15,970 nt of DNA from Gracilaria caudata (GCA_030374735.1 JASCIV010000597.1:1-15970); one strand, 5' to 3'. Shown: positions 1-8,762, counted from the first letter of the stretch. The notes: generated from the sequence alone by a model not told the origin. Translations and numbers: made by a program.

Positions 1-439
1 CTTCGATCAGGGGCATTGATTCGAGTACGTCGAGCGAGGGGGGAGGGGGATTTTCTTGGGTCTCTCCCGCCGGCACGTTATTCCCATGCAGATTGTTGGC
101 GACTGCCGGTTCTGAAGCATGCTGTAATACTGCATGCTCAGTCTCGTGAGGGGATTCCATATCGAGAAAAGGTGTTTCTTTCTTTTTTCGGGCCCGGAAT
201 CAGGGCGGGCGAAGATCTTGCTTCTACAGAGCGTCGCGCACGAGACAATAAGGTCCTATGCTTCGATTTGATCAGAGTGGCTCTCTTGCCGAGTATGATA
301 CACGGCCGACTGGGAGGTGACGGAAAGGAAAAGAGAGCAATCGTATTTGTACGAATATAAGGATACATATATCATCCGTTGCTGAGCCAGTTTGACGCCA
401 TGTAACGGTCAATTGAGGTGCATTTGTTCTGTAACGGCT
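1..439. other. Left edge, no recognisable gene
   Basis: Open frames occur on both strands between about 16 and 368, but their translations are Arg/Ser-rich, overlap each other antisense and show no domain, signal peptide or membrane segment that I recognise. I see no tRNA or other RNA gene here. This stretch lies beyond the 3' end of the recombinase relic and could hold one end of the element that carried it, but I found no terminal repeat by eye. Confidence 0.4.
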
Positions 440-1545
440 TCAAAGTGAAGCGCATCCGACAGAACTCGTTCCTTCGGACGCAGAGAACATGCTTAACTTC
501 GCCAATGCTGCCTTCATGGCTTTCTCTGCTTCGTTAATTCTGGCACCTCGATCCCTCACGTTGATTTGTAGCAGCCACGCCCTACCGTTTTTGACGTATC
601 TTCTCAGCGATGACAGCGATTCCCAACGCCCTGTGATCGCGATTTGCTCGATCGGGACCTCGCGGACAAATGCATCTGTTGCTGCCCCTATTCGAGCTGA
701 GTGCGTTGTGAAAGGGGCGTTTGAAATCCCGAAGTAATCTGCTGTGCTCTTCACAGCTTTCAAGTAAGTCGAGTATGCCACGGTCCCCGCGATTGTTTTC
801 ATTTTGCCTCTAGCTGCGTGTGCCATCCGCAACATTGCTATGGCGCTTTTGTTCCTGATCGGAACGAACTGCAGCAGGCCGGTTTTGGCGAGGCGTACGT
901 TGACTGCTGCCACATTTGGACCATATGTGGAAAATCCGAACATCTCCAGGAAGAGCTATATCTTTCCACTCTAGCGAGTGAGCTTCATTGATTCGCAGGT
1001 ATGCGCCATATAAAACAAGTAAAACTGTAGCCATGACAAACGAGTGTTCTTCCGCCATTTCCAGGCAAACGAAAGGCATAGTTATTCGGACAAGGGTGCG
1101 GCGGATTTCGGGGGAACCATTTTTACCCATCGTTCCAAACATTTTTGGGCCTTGGCTAAGTGATCTCGTTTTTTCGGGAAAGCAAGATCCAGCATGAAGA
1201 GCAAATAAGCTATCTCTTCGCCTTGCCCCGGTTTTGGGTTTACTCCATATTGGTGTTGGACATTTTAACCAGAGCATATTCAGGCATAGTTTTGTGAAGA
1301 TTGTTTTTTCGAATCCATTTCTGAAAAGTTAGTAGAGCTGAAGTATAGAGTTCTCGTGTTTTTGGTTGAACACGTGCGGCTTGTAAGGGGTTATCATTAA
1401 AAAACGAGGAGGTAGAAACAAAGAGCACTTGTGAGAGATCAGTGGAGGAACTGACTCTGGTTTGCTTTTGCCTTGCGTCATATCGAAGAAAATGACAGTG
1501 CTTTTGTATATGCCGTTTTACTTCTCTGTCTCCTTTGCGGGCCAT
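440..1545 (-). pseudogene. Degraded tyrosine recombinase (phage-integrase fold), mobile-element relic
   Basis: Read on the minus strand, this region encodes a tyrosine recombinase spread over several frames. The first part (about 1545-1240) has an N-terminal core-binding-like helix region with the pattern TRELYTSALLTFQKWI. The middle part (about 1125-940) carries the first catalytic Arg in the context GAYLRINEAHSLEW (Arg codon near 995-993). The last part (943-440) carries a KTG segment where the beta-hairpin lysine is expected, then the HSAR box (His near 703, Arg near 694), GRW, and the nucleophile Tyr in SLRRYVKNGR (codon near 598-596). So R, H-x-x-R, W and Y are all still recognisable. 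The three open pieces lie in three different frames, and a segment near 1130-1240 reads best in yet another shift, so at least two and probably three frame changes break it. The complete core and ordered motifs suggest recent decay of a Crypton-, DIRS- or other YR-type element. Sequencing error or an intron is less likely with so many shifts. No reverse transcriptase was recognised beside it. Confidence 0.75.
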
Positions 1546-2676
1546 TTAAAACGCTTGAGGATCAGCAGGACACCAATTGTCGGCTGAAGCAATGACTCAG
1601 ATCACGCTGGTAAAGCAGCGTACCATCCAAACTGCGGAGTCGACCGCGGAGGTTCCAAGCGTGCGCTGTAGGGCTTAAGTTATCGGCTTGCGTCAAATGC
1701 CGTCCGCTGCTGCGTGTCAAATAAAGCCCCTTTTCGTCCCTCAAAAACCTATTAAAAAGGCCTAATGGTACTACCATGCGTCTTGGGGACATCATGCTTC
1801 AACTTCACAGGGTTTTGAATTTGAAAGTCACTTACGACTTGATACAAAGTTTGCGTCGTGATCGATTTTCAAAAATAGACATGTCTTAGCTCAGCCAATC
1901 AGCTCCGAACAAGTCCCTGGAACGCCGGTACGCTGGTACGCTAGAATGCTTGTTTAGAAAGGCCCTGAAAGTTAGCGTTCCCGCCCCCCCCCTTTACGAG
2001 AAAGACGTAAGCAAAGAGTTCGAGAAAGACGTAAGCAAGTTTCGGAATAATCGCTCTTGGGGTTCCCGAGAACGATGTCAACGAGTGTCGGTGTGTCCAA
2101 CTTTTGGTATACCCCGCAGTACAGAGTTTTTGGGGACTGTACTCGAGCGAAAGCGCGAGATCACAGGTGTTCGTGAGTGGGATGGTCTACTGCCGTTTGG
2201 AATACTAGTTTGCAAGGATATCGCGAGATTTGCGTGTCAAATGGAGAGAACACGTTACACGAACAATTCGAAATTATTGTTTTGTTGAAGAGAGGTGCCC
2301 CATGTTGTGGTCGTCGTTATCAGTGCGAAAGAAATAGTTAAAGAGGTGCTCCAGAGCAAGATGTCACGCGATCGATGGCTGCGAAGCTTACCTTTCACTC
2401 ACACGCAAATATTTAGTGATAACCACAGATCACTTACTTCAATAGTAACAATTTGCCCGAAGTCGATGTTCGGTGAGAATGCAGGAACACCCATATGGCT
2501 GTCCGCAAGTAACACATACGGGCTGTAACTGTTGACAAGAAAGCCAATAGTTGTTATTGCAAGCCCCGGACGAGGCTGCGCTGTTTGTCAGGAATTGTCA
2601 ACGGTGCCAAGCTACGTTCCATTTCGATCATTTCAGACATCTAATACCTACAGACTCTGTGCACCCAGAGAACCAG
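1546..2676. other. Intergenic stretch without a supported gene
   Basis: The interval separates the recombinase relic (minus) from the membrane-protein gene (plus). Short open frames exist (minus 1562-1795; plus 1950-2288 and 2295-2528), but none has a recognisable domain. It contains a run of 9 C at 1984-1992 and an 18-bp direct repeat just after it. The frame that leads into the membrane protein is open from 2551, but its first ATG is at 2677, so the part before that is probably 5' untranslated. Confidence 0.4.
1997..2038. repeat. Two 18-bp direct repeats with 24-bp period
   Basis: The 18-mer cgagaaagacgtaagcaa occurs at 1997-2014 and again, identical, at 2021-2038, separated by 6 bp. It follows a 9-C run. 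The period is a multiple of three, so in one plus frame it reads as a repeated EKDVSK peptide, but the surrounding frame has no other sign of coding. A local duplication is the simplest explanation. Confidence 0.85.
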
Positions 2677-4212
2677 ATGATTGACTTCTTTTTCGTAGGC
2701 CCTAATGTATTCAACGTGCTCAAGTACTTGGCCATGTCTCTGACAATGGGTTTTGCTGCTGATATTCTTCTTGATTCTATCTATGCCTATCACACTGCAA
2801 GGTGCTTAATGAGAAGAGGATGGGCTCGCCCGGCAGATTCAGCACCTCGTCTTCGATTGAAACGCGGTTTAAGAGTCCGAAGATCTGTTGGGAGTATAAC
2901 AATCTTCCTATCAGTACTTCTGATATCCATCGCAGAGATGGCATTGGAGTTCTCTACAGGTGCCGAATCAGTGTGGACTCGTAGAATCGAGACGTTTCGG
3001 GTGTCGAGAAACGCTTCAAACATAGACTCAGTGCTTCGAAGTGGACCGAACTACGTTCTGAGGATGCGGATTGGCTTGCAAAGAGTGGAAAACATTTGTT
3101 TTAGCACTGAAGAGATGTGGTACTTCCCAGTTCTTTTCAACATGTCGACTGAATATCGGATTCGAGGGTTGGGAAATGCAGCGCGCTGTTTTCAGAACTT
3201 TTCGGAACCAATTGATTCAAGAAGAATCCTCAACGAATCCGGGTTTCGTGCCGGGGACGTTGCGGCGACCAAGATGTGGGGCGACTCGCAACTGCAACTC
3301 GGACGCGACGTGAATGATGCAGAAGTGACGGTGCCCTACAACGTAACAGAAAGTGCAAGGGTTGGATCATTGGAGTTCTACAGTTTTCTGGCGACCACTT
3401 TCAAGCAACATCAGAAACCTATAAATGGCACTGAAAGAGCTTTGAGCGGTCTAAGCGCTAGTGAAAGAAAACAAGTCGCGTTGTACACAGCTCTGTTCAA
3501 AGCAAAGAGCGGAAAGAGTGTAGAATGTCTTGTGAGGAAAAGTTGGAAAAGGCAGACGAAGACGGGTCCCTTGCAACTAGAGCCGCTTGAAATTGAAGCA
3601 TGTCTAGTACCAACCTTAAGGAACCGAACGATAGTGGGGCTCTTGGATAAAAGCCTCTTGGTGATGTCCGTTGCTTTAGATGGAGTGAAATCATTTCATG
3701 ATTTGAATGTTCTTCGAGCAATTCCGTGGATGATAGGAGAAAACAATGGACTGCATACTTTTCGAGAGCTGGCCATTTTGACAGCGATTAGCAGGCAAAT
3801 GGTTGAAGGGATCAACGTCGATGGATTTGAAGACGTGTTCATTGAAGTAGGGGATAAAAATGTTACGGTCCCTACGTGGACGGTTTGGGGGATTGTCTTA
3901 TTTGTCGTCGGTATGCTTCTGCTCGTGGTTGCTAAGATTGGCGTGACTTTGTTGAGACGGCGGGTGAACATCAGAGGAGATTTGGGGACAGCGAGAGGTG
4001 TAGCTGAAAACTGGATGCTGCAGAACGAGCAAAGTGGGAAAGAATTCACTGAAGGCGGAAGGGTTGTTCTAGTGACCGAAAAAGGGACGGAGAATGGATG
4101 GACGAGAGTAACCGTGAAGAGGGAGATCGATTTTCGGGATACCGACTGGAACGGGATGGCTAACACGATCAGGGGTGGCGCGGAGCTGCATGAGGGGAAG
4201 GGTACGCGTTGA
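2677..4212 (+). CDS. Orphan three-pass membrane glycoprotein, 511 aa
   Basis: I do not recognise the family. The start is the first ATG of the open frame. Hydrophobic segments lie at about residues 11-36, 71-91 and 401-425. Between the first two is a strongly basic loop (about 45-70, many Arg/Lys), and right after the third comes LLRRR. By the positive-inside rule both of these face the cytosol, which places residues about 92-400 in the lumen or outside the cell. This agrees with the sequons: all eight N-x-S/T sites seen (N112, N155, N174, N186, N222, N250, N316, N395) fall in that roughly 310-residue loop and none elsewhere. The loop has four Cys (141, 171, 284, 309) that could form two disulfides. 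A charged cytosolic tail of about 85 residues ends the protein. It could be a surface receptor, adhesin or transport-accessory protein, but no motif decides. A 5' exon or earlier start cannot be excluded. Confidence 0.7.
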   Translation: MIDFFFVGPNVFNVLKYLAMSLTMGFAADILLDSIYAYHTARCLMRRGWARPADSAPRLRLKRGLRVRRSVGSITIFLSVLLISIAEMALEFSTGAESVWTRRIETFRVSRNASNIDSVLRSGPNYVLRMRIGLQRVENICFSTEEMWYFPVLFNMSTEYRIRGLGNAARCFQNFSEPIDSRRILNESGFRAGDVAATKMWGDSQLQLGRDVNDAEVTVPYNVTESARVGSLEFYSFLATTFKQHQKPINGTERALSGLSASERKQVALYTALFKAKSGKSVECLVRKSWKRQTKTGPLQLEPLEIEACLVPTLRNRTIVGLLDKSLLVMSVALDGVKSFHDLNVLRAIPWMIGENNGLHTFRELAILTAISRQMVEGINVDGFEDVFIEVGDKNVTVPTWTVWGIVLFVVGMLLLVVAKIGVTLLRRRVNIRGDLGTARGVAENWMLQNEQSGKEFTEGGRVVLVTEKGTENGWTRVTVKREIDFRDTDWNGMANTIRGGAELHEGKGTR

Positions 4213-5207
4213 AGACGGTTTAAGAAAACTGTCAATCAAGACTGCCAGGTCTGTTCGAGAAATCGACGCGGAAAGTGCAAAGAAATGATCATGTGCATGG
4301 AAGAAGTCAGCGTGTGAAGCTCTGAAAGGTACAATTTCAAGGACTGAATGAGTGGAGGAGCTCTCGGCCTCCATCATCCCCGATGTGTCAAGTGGCATAC
4401 GAGGGTAATATATCGAACGCCAGGCTTTTCAAAACAGAGGGCATATGGAGCTCGTAGGTTTCTCCCAGACTCCCTCGGGCCTGCCCATTATTCTCCCGTT
4501 CTATTCACGTTTGCTTGAACAAGATGGAAGCGGAACGGTAGAACATAAAGGCCTATAATCCCCAGATTTTCGTCTCGTTAACGACTCGTGGTTGAATACA
4601 GGTCATGACCTGTCATATTTGCGATCGATAGTCCTTTTTCTGTTACAGCGAAAGCGCCCAACGACATATGTCGCCAGAAATGATGGCAAGACTGCTACTT
4701 CGAGCGACAAACCGCTGATGCATGGGTGATTCGCGACTGAGATGTGGCATTTATGTACCAGCGAGATATCATCTGTTAACAAGATCGAACGAATGGTAAA
4801 GTGCAGCCGAGGCGTGCGGCTCTCTTTACCGACTGGAGGTATATAAAACTGCACACTCTATGATCCGAAGCAGTCAAAGCTCGTTGCGCGGGTTACGTGC
4901 AGAACCGGAAGGCCCGAAGAAGACAGATCCTCGGAGGCATGATTGTCAGTCCATTCCGACATACCTCAGTGAAGCCATTTATATTGCTCTAATACCGATT
5001 GTGTTGACTCGAGTGCGTGGGCAATTTCTTTCCCACTGCTGGCAGACGAGCGTGGCAAGGAAAGGTGACCTCTCGAGAAACTATACTCGCGCTTGGAGAT
5101 TACGATCGAAATTCCACTGAGAAGTTCGGGCGTCATTGAGTTGAATGCTCACCCCCTAGGCGAAGTAAAGCACCCGAGCATGACGCAGCAATTGACTGGT
5201 GATTGAA
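4213..5207. other. Convergent intergenic region between membrane protein and methyltransferase
   Basis: The region lies between the 3' ends of two converging genes, so it should hold their 3' untranslated regions and polyadenylation sites. I saw no standard AATAAA signal that I would assign with confidence. A TATA-like TATATAAAA stands at 4840-4848, only about 12 bp before the ATG of an 86-codon open frame (4860-5120). That distance is too short for a normal TATA-start site-ATG order, and the peptide has no recognisable feature, so I do not call a gene. Confidence 0.4.
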
Positions 5208-6434
5208 TCACGGTTTGATACCGATGAAACTGCGATGTCGAGGAGTTGTACGCTCCGACGTAACTTGTACAAATCCCACGTCCGATAGGAGCTGCGCAAT
5301 GTCAAGAAAGTAGTATTGGTCGGTATATGGCTCCGTGCTCTTCATAAGCGTTGCCAAAGCTGGTGGCAGGTTGCGAATGACTGCACTGCGAGGGTCCTGA
5401 TCCATGACAGCAAACACACCACCAGAGCGCAAAACACGGAAGGCCTCGCGCGCAATGGCAGCAGTGGCGACGTTAGGAAGCTCGTGAGCCACGAGTTGCA
5501 TGCTCCATAGGTCGAATTTGTCCGACTCAAACGGCGTGTTCTCCGCGAGGGCATGGAAGTATTCCACTTGAGGTACTGAGGAAACGGACTGGTTCTGATC
5601 ATGCTCGGCTTGAAATCTGTTTGCCACGGCAAGGAAGTAGGGTGACGCGTCGATGGCCTTGACGCTCGGAAGCGGTAGTGACGGTCCACGAGCGGCGAAG
5701 ATACGAGCTGTGATGTCACGAGTGGACAAACCCACACCGCAACCTGCGTCAATGATGTTGAATTGGGGCTTCTTAAGCCAGTCCTGCGGGGCATTGGCCG
5801 TTATGGATTGGAAAAACGGCGCGCGAAGGCGATCAGAAGCGTCCTGTGGTGAGAAATCTGTGAAGACGCGCTTGGCCATTGACAGCGTGGCAGATCTCAC
5901 TTCAAAGGCCGGTAACCAGCCAAGATTGCCCTCAGGGTACGCATGGAACGGTTTGGTGTAATACGAAGGGTACTCAAGCTGCGAATCGATGACAGCATCC
6001 AGAGCGCGCTGACGTTGGGGGGAGTGCGGTGGCAAGGCGGCATTGAGCGCGGCAACCTCGCCGCGCCAGTCAACGCCGGAGCGCTCAGCGGTGGAGATGA
6101 GCACCTGGCGCGCGCCGTAGCGAAGAAGACGCTTGACGGGAGGGAAGTGGATGATGAAGTTGACGAGACGCGAGGCGGGGGTGGTGCCGGACCACGCCGG
6201 AGCGTCGGGCTGCTCGTTGAACGGGGCGCTCGGTGTGGGGGCTGGCGGCGGCGTGTTGGCGCTGGCACGCAATAAAGCGGGACGGCGCGGCTTGCGCTGC
6301 GTGCGGCTGGGCGCGTGGGGCGTTGCTCGAGAAGCAAGTGGGGTGGGGGACAAGAAGGCGGTAGACGACATTGCGGGAGCGGCTACGAGCAGAAGTACAG
6401 GCGTAGTTGGAGAATCGTCGTGGTGGTGGTCCAT
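5208..6434 (-). CDS. Plastid-targeted class I SAM-dependent methyltransferase
   Basis: The protein is 408 aa from the ATG at 6434, or 387 aa from a second in-frame ATG at 6371. It should transfer a methyl group from S-adenosylmethionine; the substrate is unknown. In 408-aa numbering, motif I is at about 228-240 (IIDAGCGVGLSTRD, the SAM-binding loop), the acidic post-I strand at 260-263 (AIDAS), a FDLWSMQLVAHELP segment at 307-320, and a LRSGGVFAVMDQDP strand at 335-348. Together these are typical of Methyltransf_11/UbiE-like enzymes. Before the fold lies a conserved-looking region, YPSYYTKPFHAYPEGNLGW (about 155-173), of the kind seen in plastid and cyanobacterial relatives (from memory). The N-terminus from the second Met, MSSTAFLSPTPLASR then an Arg/Pro/Ala-rich stretch, fits a red-algal transit peptide with Phe near the start, so 6371 may be the real start. 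The longer form adds a His/Asp-rich leader and a short hydrophobic patch. A CCAAT box and two CACGTG sites lie just upstream. Confidence 0.88.
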   Translation of the reverse strand: MDHHHDDSPTTPVLLLVAAPAMSSTAFLSPTPLASRATPHAPSRTQRKPRRPALLRASANTPPPAPTPSAPFNEQPDAPAWSGTTPASRLVNFIIHFPPVKRLLRYGARQVLISTAERSGVDWRGEVAALNAALPPHSPQRQRALDAVIDSQLEYPSYYTKPFHAYPEGNLGWLPAFEVRSATLSMAKRVFTDFSPQDASDRLRAPFFQSITANAPQDWLKKPQFNIIDAGCGVGLSTRDITARIFAARGPSLPLPSVKAIDASPYFLAVANRFQAEHDQNQSVSSVPQVEYFHALAENTPFESDKFDLWSMQLVAHELPNVATAAIAREAFRVLRSGGVFAVMDQDPRSAVIRNLPPALATLMKSTEPYTDQYYFLDIAQLLSDVGFVQVTSERTTPRHRSFIGIKP

Positions 6435-6556
6435 CGCGAAGAATGCCCGGCGTTGTGCTCAGCGACTGCCCAGCTGACCCGAGATGACGCAGAGCGGCTT
6501 CGCGCGGTTCGTGGCTGTGCTTCGTCCAGAACGTGGACTCCAGATCATACTGATAT

Positions 6557-6576
6557 CCAATCACGTGTGCCACGTG
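6557..6576. promoter_or_regulatory. CCAAT box plus two CACGTG (E/G-box) palindromes
   Basis: CCAAT at 6557-6561 abuts CACGTG at 6562-6567, and a second CACGTG follows at 6571-6576, nine bases later from start to start. The cluster is about 125-140 bp upstream of the first ATG of the methyltransferase. CCAAT is the NF-Y site and CACGTG is bound by bHLH and bZIP factors in eukaryotes. Whether they act here is inference. Confidence 0.35.
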
Positions 6577-6732
6577 TGCGTGTGCTCAACTTTTCACGGA
6601 CATGCCCTAACTTCACTCTGGACAGGCACGAGATCCACCAGGGAGACGGCTGGAGGCGCTTTGGCTCTTTGATTGATACGTTGATACGAATTTTGAAAAG
6701 AGAGGAATTGTCACCAGAACACTAAATTCATC

Positions 6733-6772
6733 CAACACCGAAGGTGTCCAACCGTGTCCACCGCCGGTGTTG
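6733..6772. repeat. 8-bp inverted repeat with 24-bp spacer
   Basis: The arm caacaccg at 6733-6740 and its exact reverse complement cggtgttg at 6765-6772 could pair. The loop itself contains two ggtgtcc/gtgtcca-like words. It is too short to assign a role. Confidence 0.5.
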
Positions 6773-7179
6773 ACCAGAGCTTTCTTGCCCAAGCAAGATC
6801 ACGTACACTTCTTAGCACGCTGCACGGCACCAGCCATGCAGTTATGGCACACACGGTACAGGTCGAACATGGTGATCATCATACTGTTATCTACGGCTCA
6901 AGCTAAGGGCTTGATCTGAGGCGCTTACTGTCAGAAGCATATTATTATCGATATAACTTATGTCGGCTCTAACTTCAGTTTTCGACTCTCTTGTCGTCAA
7001 AAATCGCCTCCGCCGCACTGCCAGGCCCAATCGCACGGCCAGCGTATTTTCACAGTATCTCCAGAGCTTCGAAGAGGAGAGCACTGCTCAGCTTTAATCT
7101 TGGAAGCACTGAGCACGACTAGAGTAGAATCGCACGACGGTTCACGTCCTATCACAGTGCAACAGCCTGTCCCCAAGAG

Positions 7180-7187
7180 CATAAAAG
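7180..7187 (+). promoter_or_regulatory. Possible TATA-like element
   Basis: CATAAAAG stands about 90 bp before the ATG at 7278, followed by a C/T-rich leader (about 7200-7265). This spacing would put a transcription start near 7210 and leave a 5' leader of about 65 nt for the small open frame downstream. It is supported only by position and composition. Confidence 0.3.
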
Positions 7188-7277
7188 CCGCTCATGGCGT
7201 TCAATCCTTTTCATTCCGTCATTCCTCCTTTGCTCTTGCTCTCAAAGCTCTTTCCTTCTCGTACCATCAACTGCAAC

Positions 7278-7478
7278 ATGATTCACCTCATCTCAGTTGT
7301 TCTATTTCTGTGCCTGTCAGGTGCTTTTGCTGTTGCTTCTCGCTTCGACTCTCTCGAAAAGCTCGAAAAACTGCTTCGTCCACTATATCGCCTATCCGTT
7401 GTCGGCTTACAAGCTAGCATCAGCGTCGCAGTCACCGTATGGCTCATGTTGCTGCAACTCACCATCTACAGCTTTTGA
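7278..7478 (+). CDS. Possible small secreted/membrane peptide, 66 aa
   Basis: From the ATG at 7278 the peptide starts with a clear signal-peptide-like segment (residues 1-21, a hydrophobic core ending in AFAVA), followed by a short charged stretch with a repeated LEK (residues 23-35) and a second hydrophobic stretch (about 40-65) that runs to the stop. The product would be either a short-lived secreted leader or a tiny hairpin membrane protein. A TATA-like element and a pyrimidine-rich leader precede it. No homologous family is recognised. It could also be the first exon of a spliced gene or chance, because hydrophobic codons are favoured by the local T/C-rich sequence. Confidence 0.3.
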   Translation: MIHLISVVLFLCLSGAFAVASRFDSLEKLEKLLRPLYRLSVVGLQASISVAVTVWLMLLQLTIYSF

Positions 7479-7832
7479 CTCGTCATATGAATGCCGGACT
7501 CAAATATCATATCTTCACTGAACCTCATATCAGAACGGACCAACTGGCGGCAGCGCCGTCATGGCGCTGTACCACCCGACTGCTGACCAACCATCAATCA
7601 CAGCCCCCAAACGTGAAGTATCTTCAACCAGCTTCACAACCATTTCGAGTTTCGCCACGTCAGGCGCTCACTGGAAACGAATAAGCCCTCATGCGCGGGA
7701 GCAGTCTGCTAACGTCTCATGGGGATAGCTCTCGCACAAAAGAGCGGTTGTAACATAAGAAACCATATAAAGACGTCTAAGATTCATATTTACTTGCACA
7801 TAACGATCAGGCCTTCGGCATTCTTAAGTGTT
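7479..7832. other. Intergenic stretch, no supported gene
   Basis: This is the 3' flank of the kinase gene, which ends at 7833 on the minus strand. Short plus-strand open frames have no recognisable content. A TATAAA occurs at about 7766-7771 on the plus strand, but nothing that looks like a gene follows it. Confidence 0.35.
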
Positions 7833-8762
7833 TCACGAGCTCTCAGTGTTGATCCAATCGAACCCATAATCAAGTCGGTAACCCTGTGCTCTCATTTCCA
7901 TTTTCATCACCCCCTCGAGCTTGTGGTAATCAGGAATTTCATCATACTCGGTGTCAAAGATGATGTTGAACATGTTTTCCAACCAGGTAATACCGCTGCA
8001 ATCCACCTTTCCGAGAAACTGGTTCCTTACCTCATACTCCGCAAGGTATAGCTCAGCCACGGAACTGTTTAAGGCATCCATGTAGCGCATATCCCAAGGT
8101 AGCTTTCCTCCATACAAGTACCAAAGAGTATAGCCCAGCGATTCCAGATCATCCATTCGGGTGGGACACTCGCCGTTAAGGGTTCTTGTACTCATAAACA
8201 GTTTGGTACCCTTTCGTTCCACGCTTTTCCCACTGTTTTGGTCTCGATACTTTGGAAGACGATGACTAGAGCCAAAATCAATCAAGTACAGTTTGCCTAA
8301 ACCTTGTTTGCCAGCGCCGACCAAAATGTTATCGGGTTTTATGTCTCTGTGGATAATGCGCTTAGAATGAATGTACTTCAGAATTCGAATCATCCGAATA
8401 CCAATCATGAGTACTGTCTTTGCACTTAGTTTCTTGTTGCAGTAGAGGTAATCTCTAACAGACATACCGAGTCGGTCTAACACCATCACTTGGTTTTCGC
8501 CATGAACTCCAGCCATACAGAGTCGGGGAACACCACCGTGAAGTCTACGAAAAGGGCTCTTCCAATCGTGAAGCTTCGAAAGGGACACTTCTTCGCAGAT
8601 TATTTCTTTGCGATTCTTCAATGGAACTAGTTTGAGTGCTACGCTTTTGCCTCGAAAGTCGGTTGCAGAGTATACGCAACTGTAGCGTCCATATCCAATC
8701 AGGGTTTCAACATTGTATTTCTCACACACTGCGGTACCTTCTGGTAGAATTTGCAGCTTCAT
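7833..8762 (-). CDS. Casein kinase 1 (CK1) family Ser/Thr protein kinase, 309 aa
   Basis: It should transfer phosphate from ATP to Ser/Thr of target proteins. The frame is open further upstream (to about 8834), but the only in-frame ATG before the kinase domain is at 8762, so I start there. Visible features in that numbering are: glycine loop GYGRYSCVY (23-31), ATP lysine K44 in VALKL, acidic helix-C residues CEE (56-58), catalytic loop HRDIKPDN (138-145, D140, K142, N145), DFGSS (162-166), and DDLESLGY (204-211). The last replaces the APE motif and marks the CK1 group. The domain runs to the usual YxxxFDW-like end (LDYGFDW) with only a few residues after it, so the C-terminal regulatory tail of many CK1 proteins is missing. 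The stretch before DDLESLGY (GTKLFMSTRTLNGECPTRM) departs from the usual CK1 GTARYASxNxHxG form. All catalytic residues are present, so activity is likely. Substrates are unknown. Confidence 0.93.
   Translation of the reverse strand: MKLQILPEGTAVCEKYNVETLIGYGRYSCVYSATDFRGKSVALKLVPLKNRKEIICEEVSLSKLHDWKSPFRRLHGGVPRLCMAGVHGENQVMVLDRLGMSVRDYLYCNKKLSAKTVLMIGIRMIRILKYIHSKRIIHRDIKPDNILVGAGKQGLGKLYLIDFGSSHRLPKYRDQNSGKSVERKGTKLFMSTRTLNGECPTRMDDLESLGYTLWYLYGGKLPWDMRYMDALNSSVAELYLAEYEVRNQFLGKVDCSGITWLENMFNIIFDTEYDEIPDYHKLEGVMKMEMRAQGYRLDYGFDWINTESS

Larger units (their letters stand above)
6435..7277. other. Promoter-side intergenic region
   Basis: This region holds the presumed promoter of the minus-strand methyltransferase (nearest 200 bp) and, at its right end, a TATA-like site before a possible small plus-strand gene. 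Open frames that run in from the methyltransferase region have compositions expected of antisense shadows. One inverted repeat is present at 6733-6772. No tRNA or other RNA gene was found. Confidence 0.4.

Noticed and set aside
16..368. 114-codon plus frame and overlapping 76-codon minus frame
   Set aside because: They mirror each other and lack any domain, signal or membrane segment.
1562..1795. 77-codon minus frame upstream of the recombinase relic, possible second element protein
   Set aside because: No reverse transcriptase, RNase H or gag-like motif could be recognised, so it is not counted as part of the element.
1950..2288. 112-codon plus frame with a repeated EKDVSK
   Set aside because: The repeat is explained by the 24-bp DNA duplication, and the rest of the frame shows no coding character.
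4860..5120. 86-codon frame just behind TATATAAAA
   Set aside because: The TATA-like site is only about 12 bp before the ATG, so transcription would start after it. There is no recognisable feature in the peptide.
6085..6725. Long frames on both strands over the 5' part of the methyltransferase
   Set aside because: They are antisense or out-of-frame shadows of a GC-rich coding region; the methyltransferase frame alone has domain motifs.
7859..7870. GGGTTCGATTGG on the minus strand, resembling a tRNA B box
   Set aside because: It lies inside the CK1 coding sequence (FDW end) and no cloverleaf forms around it.
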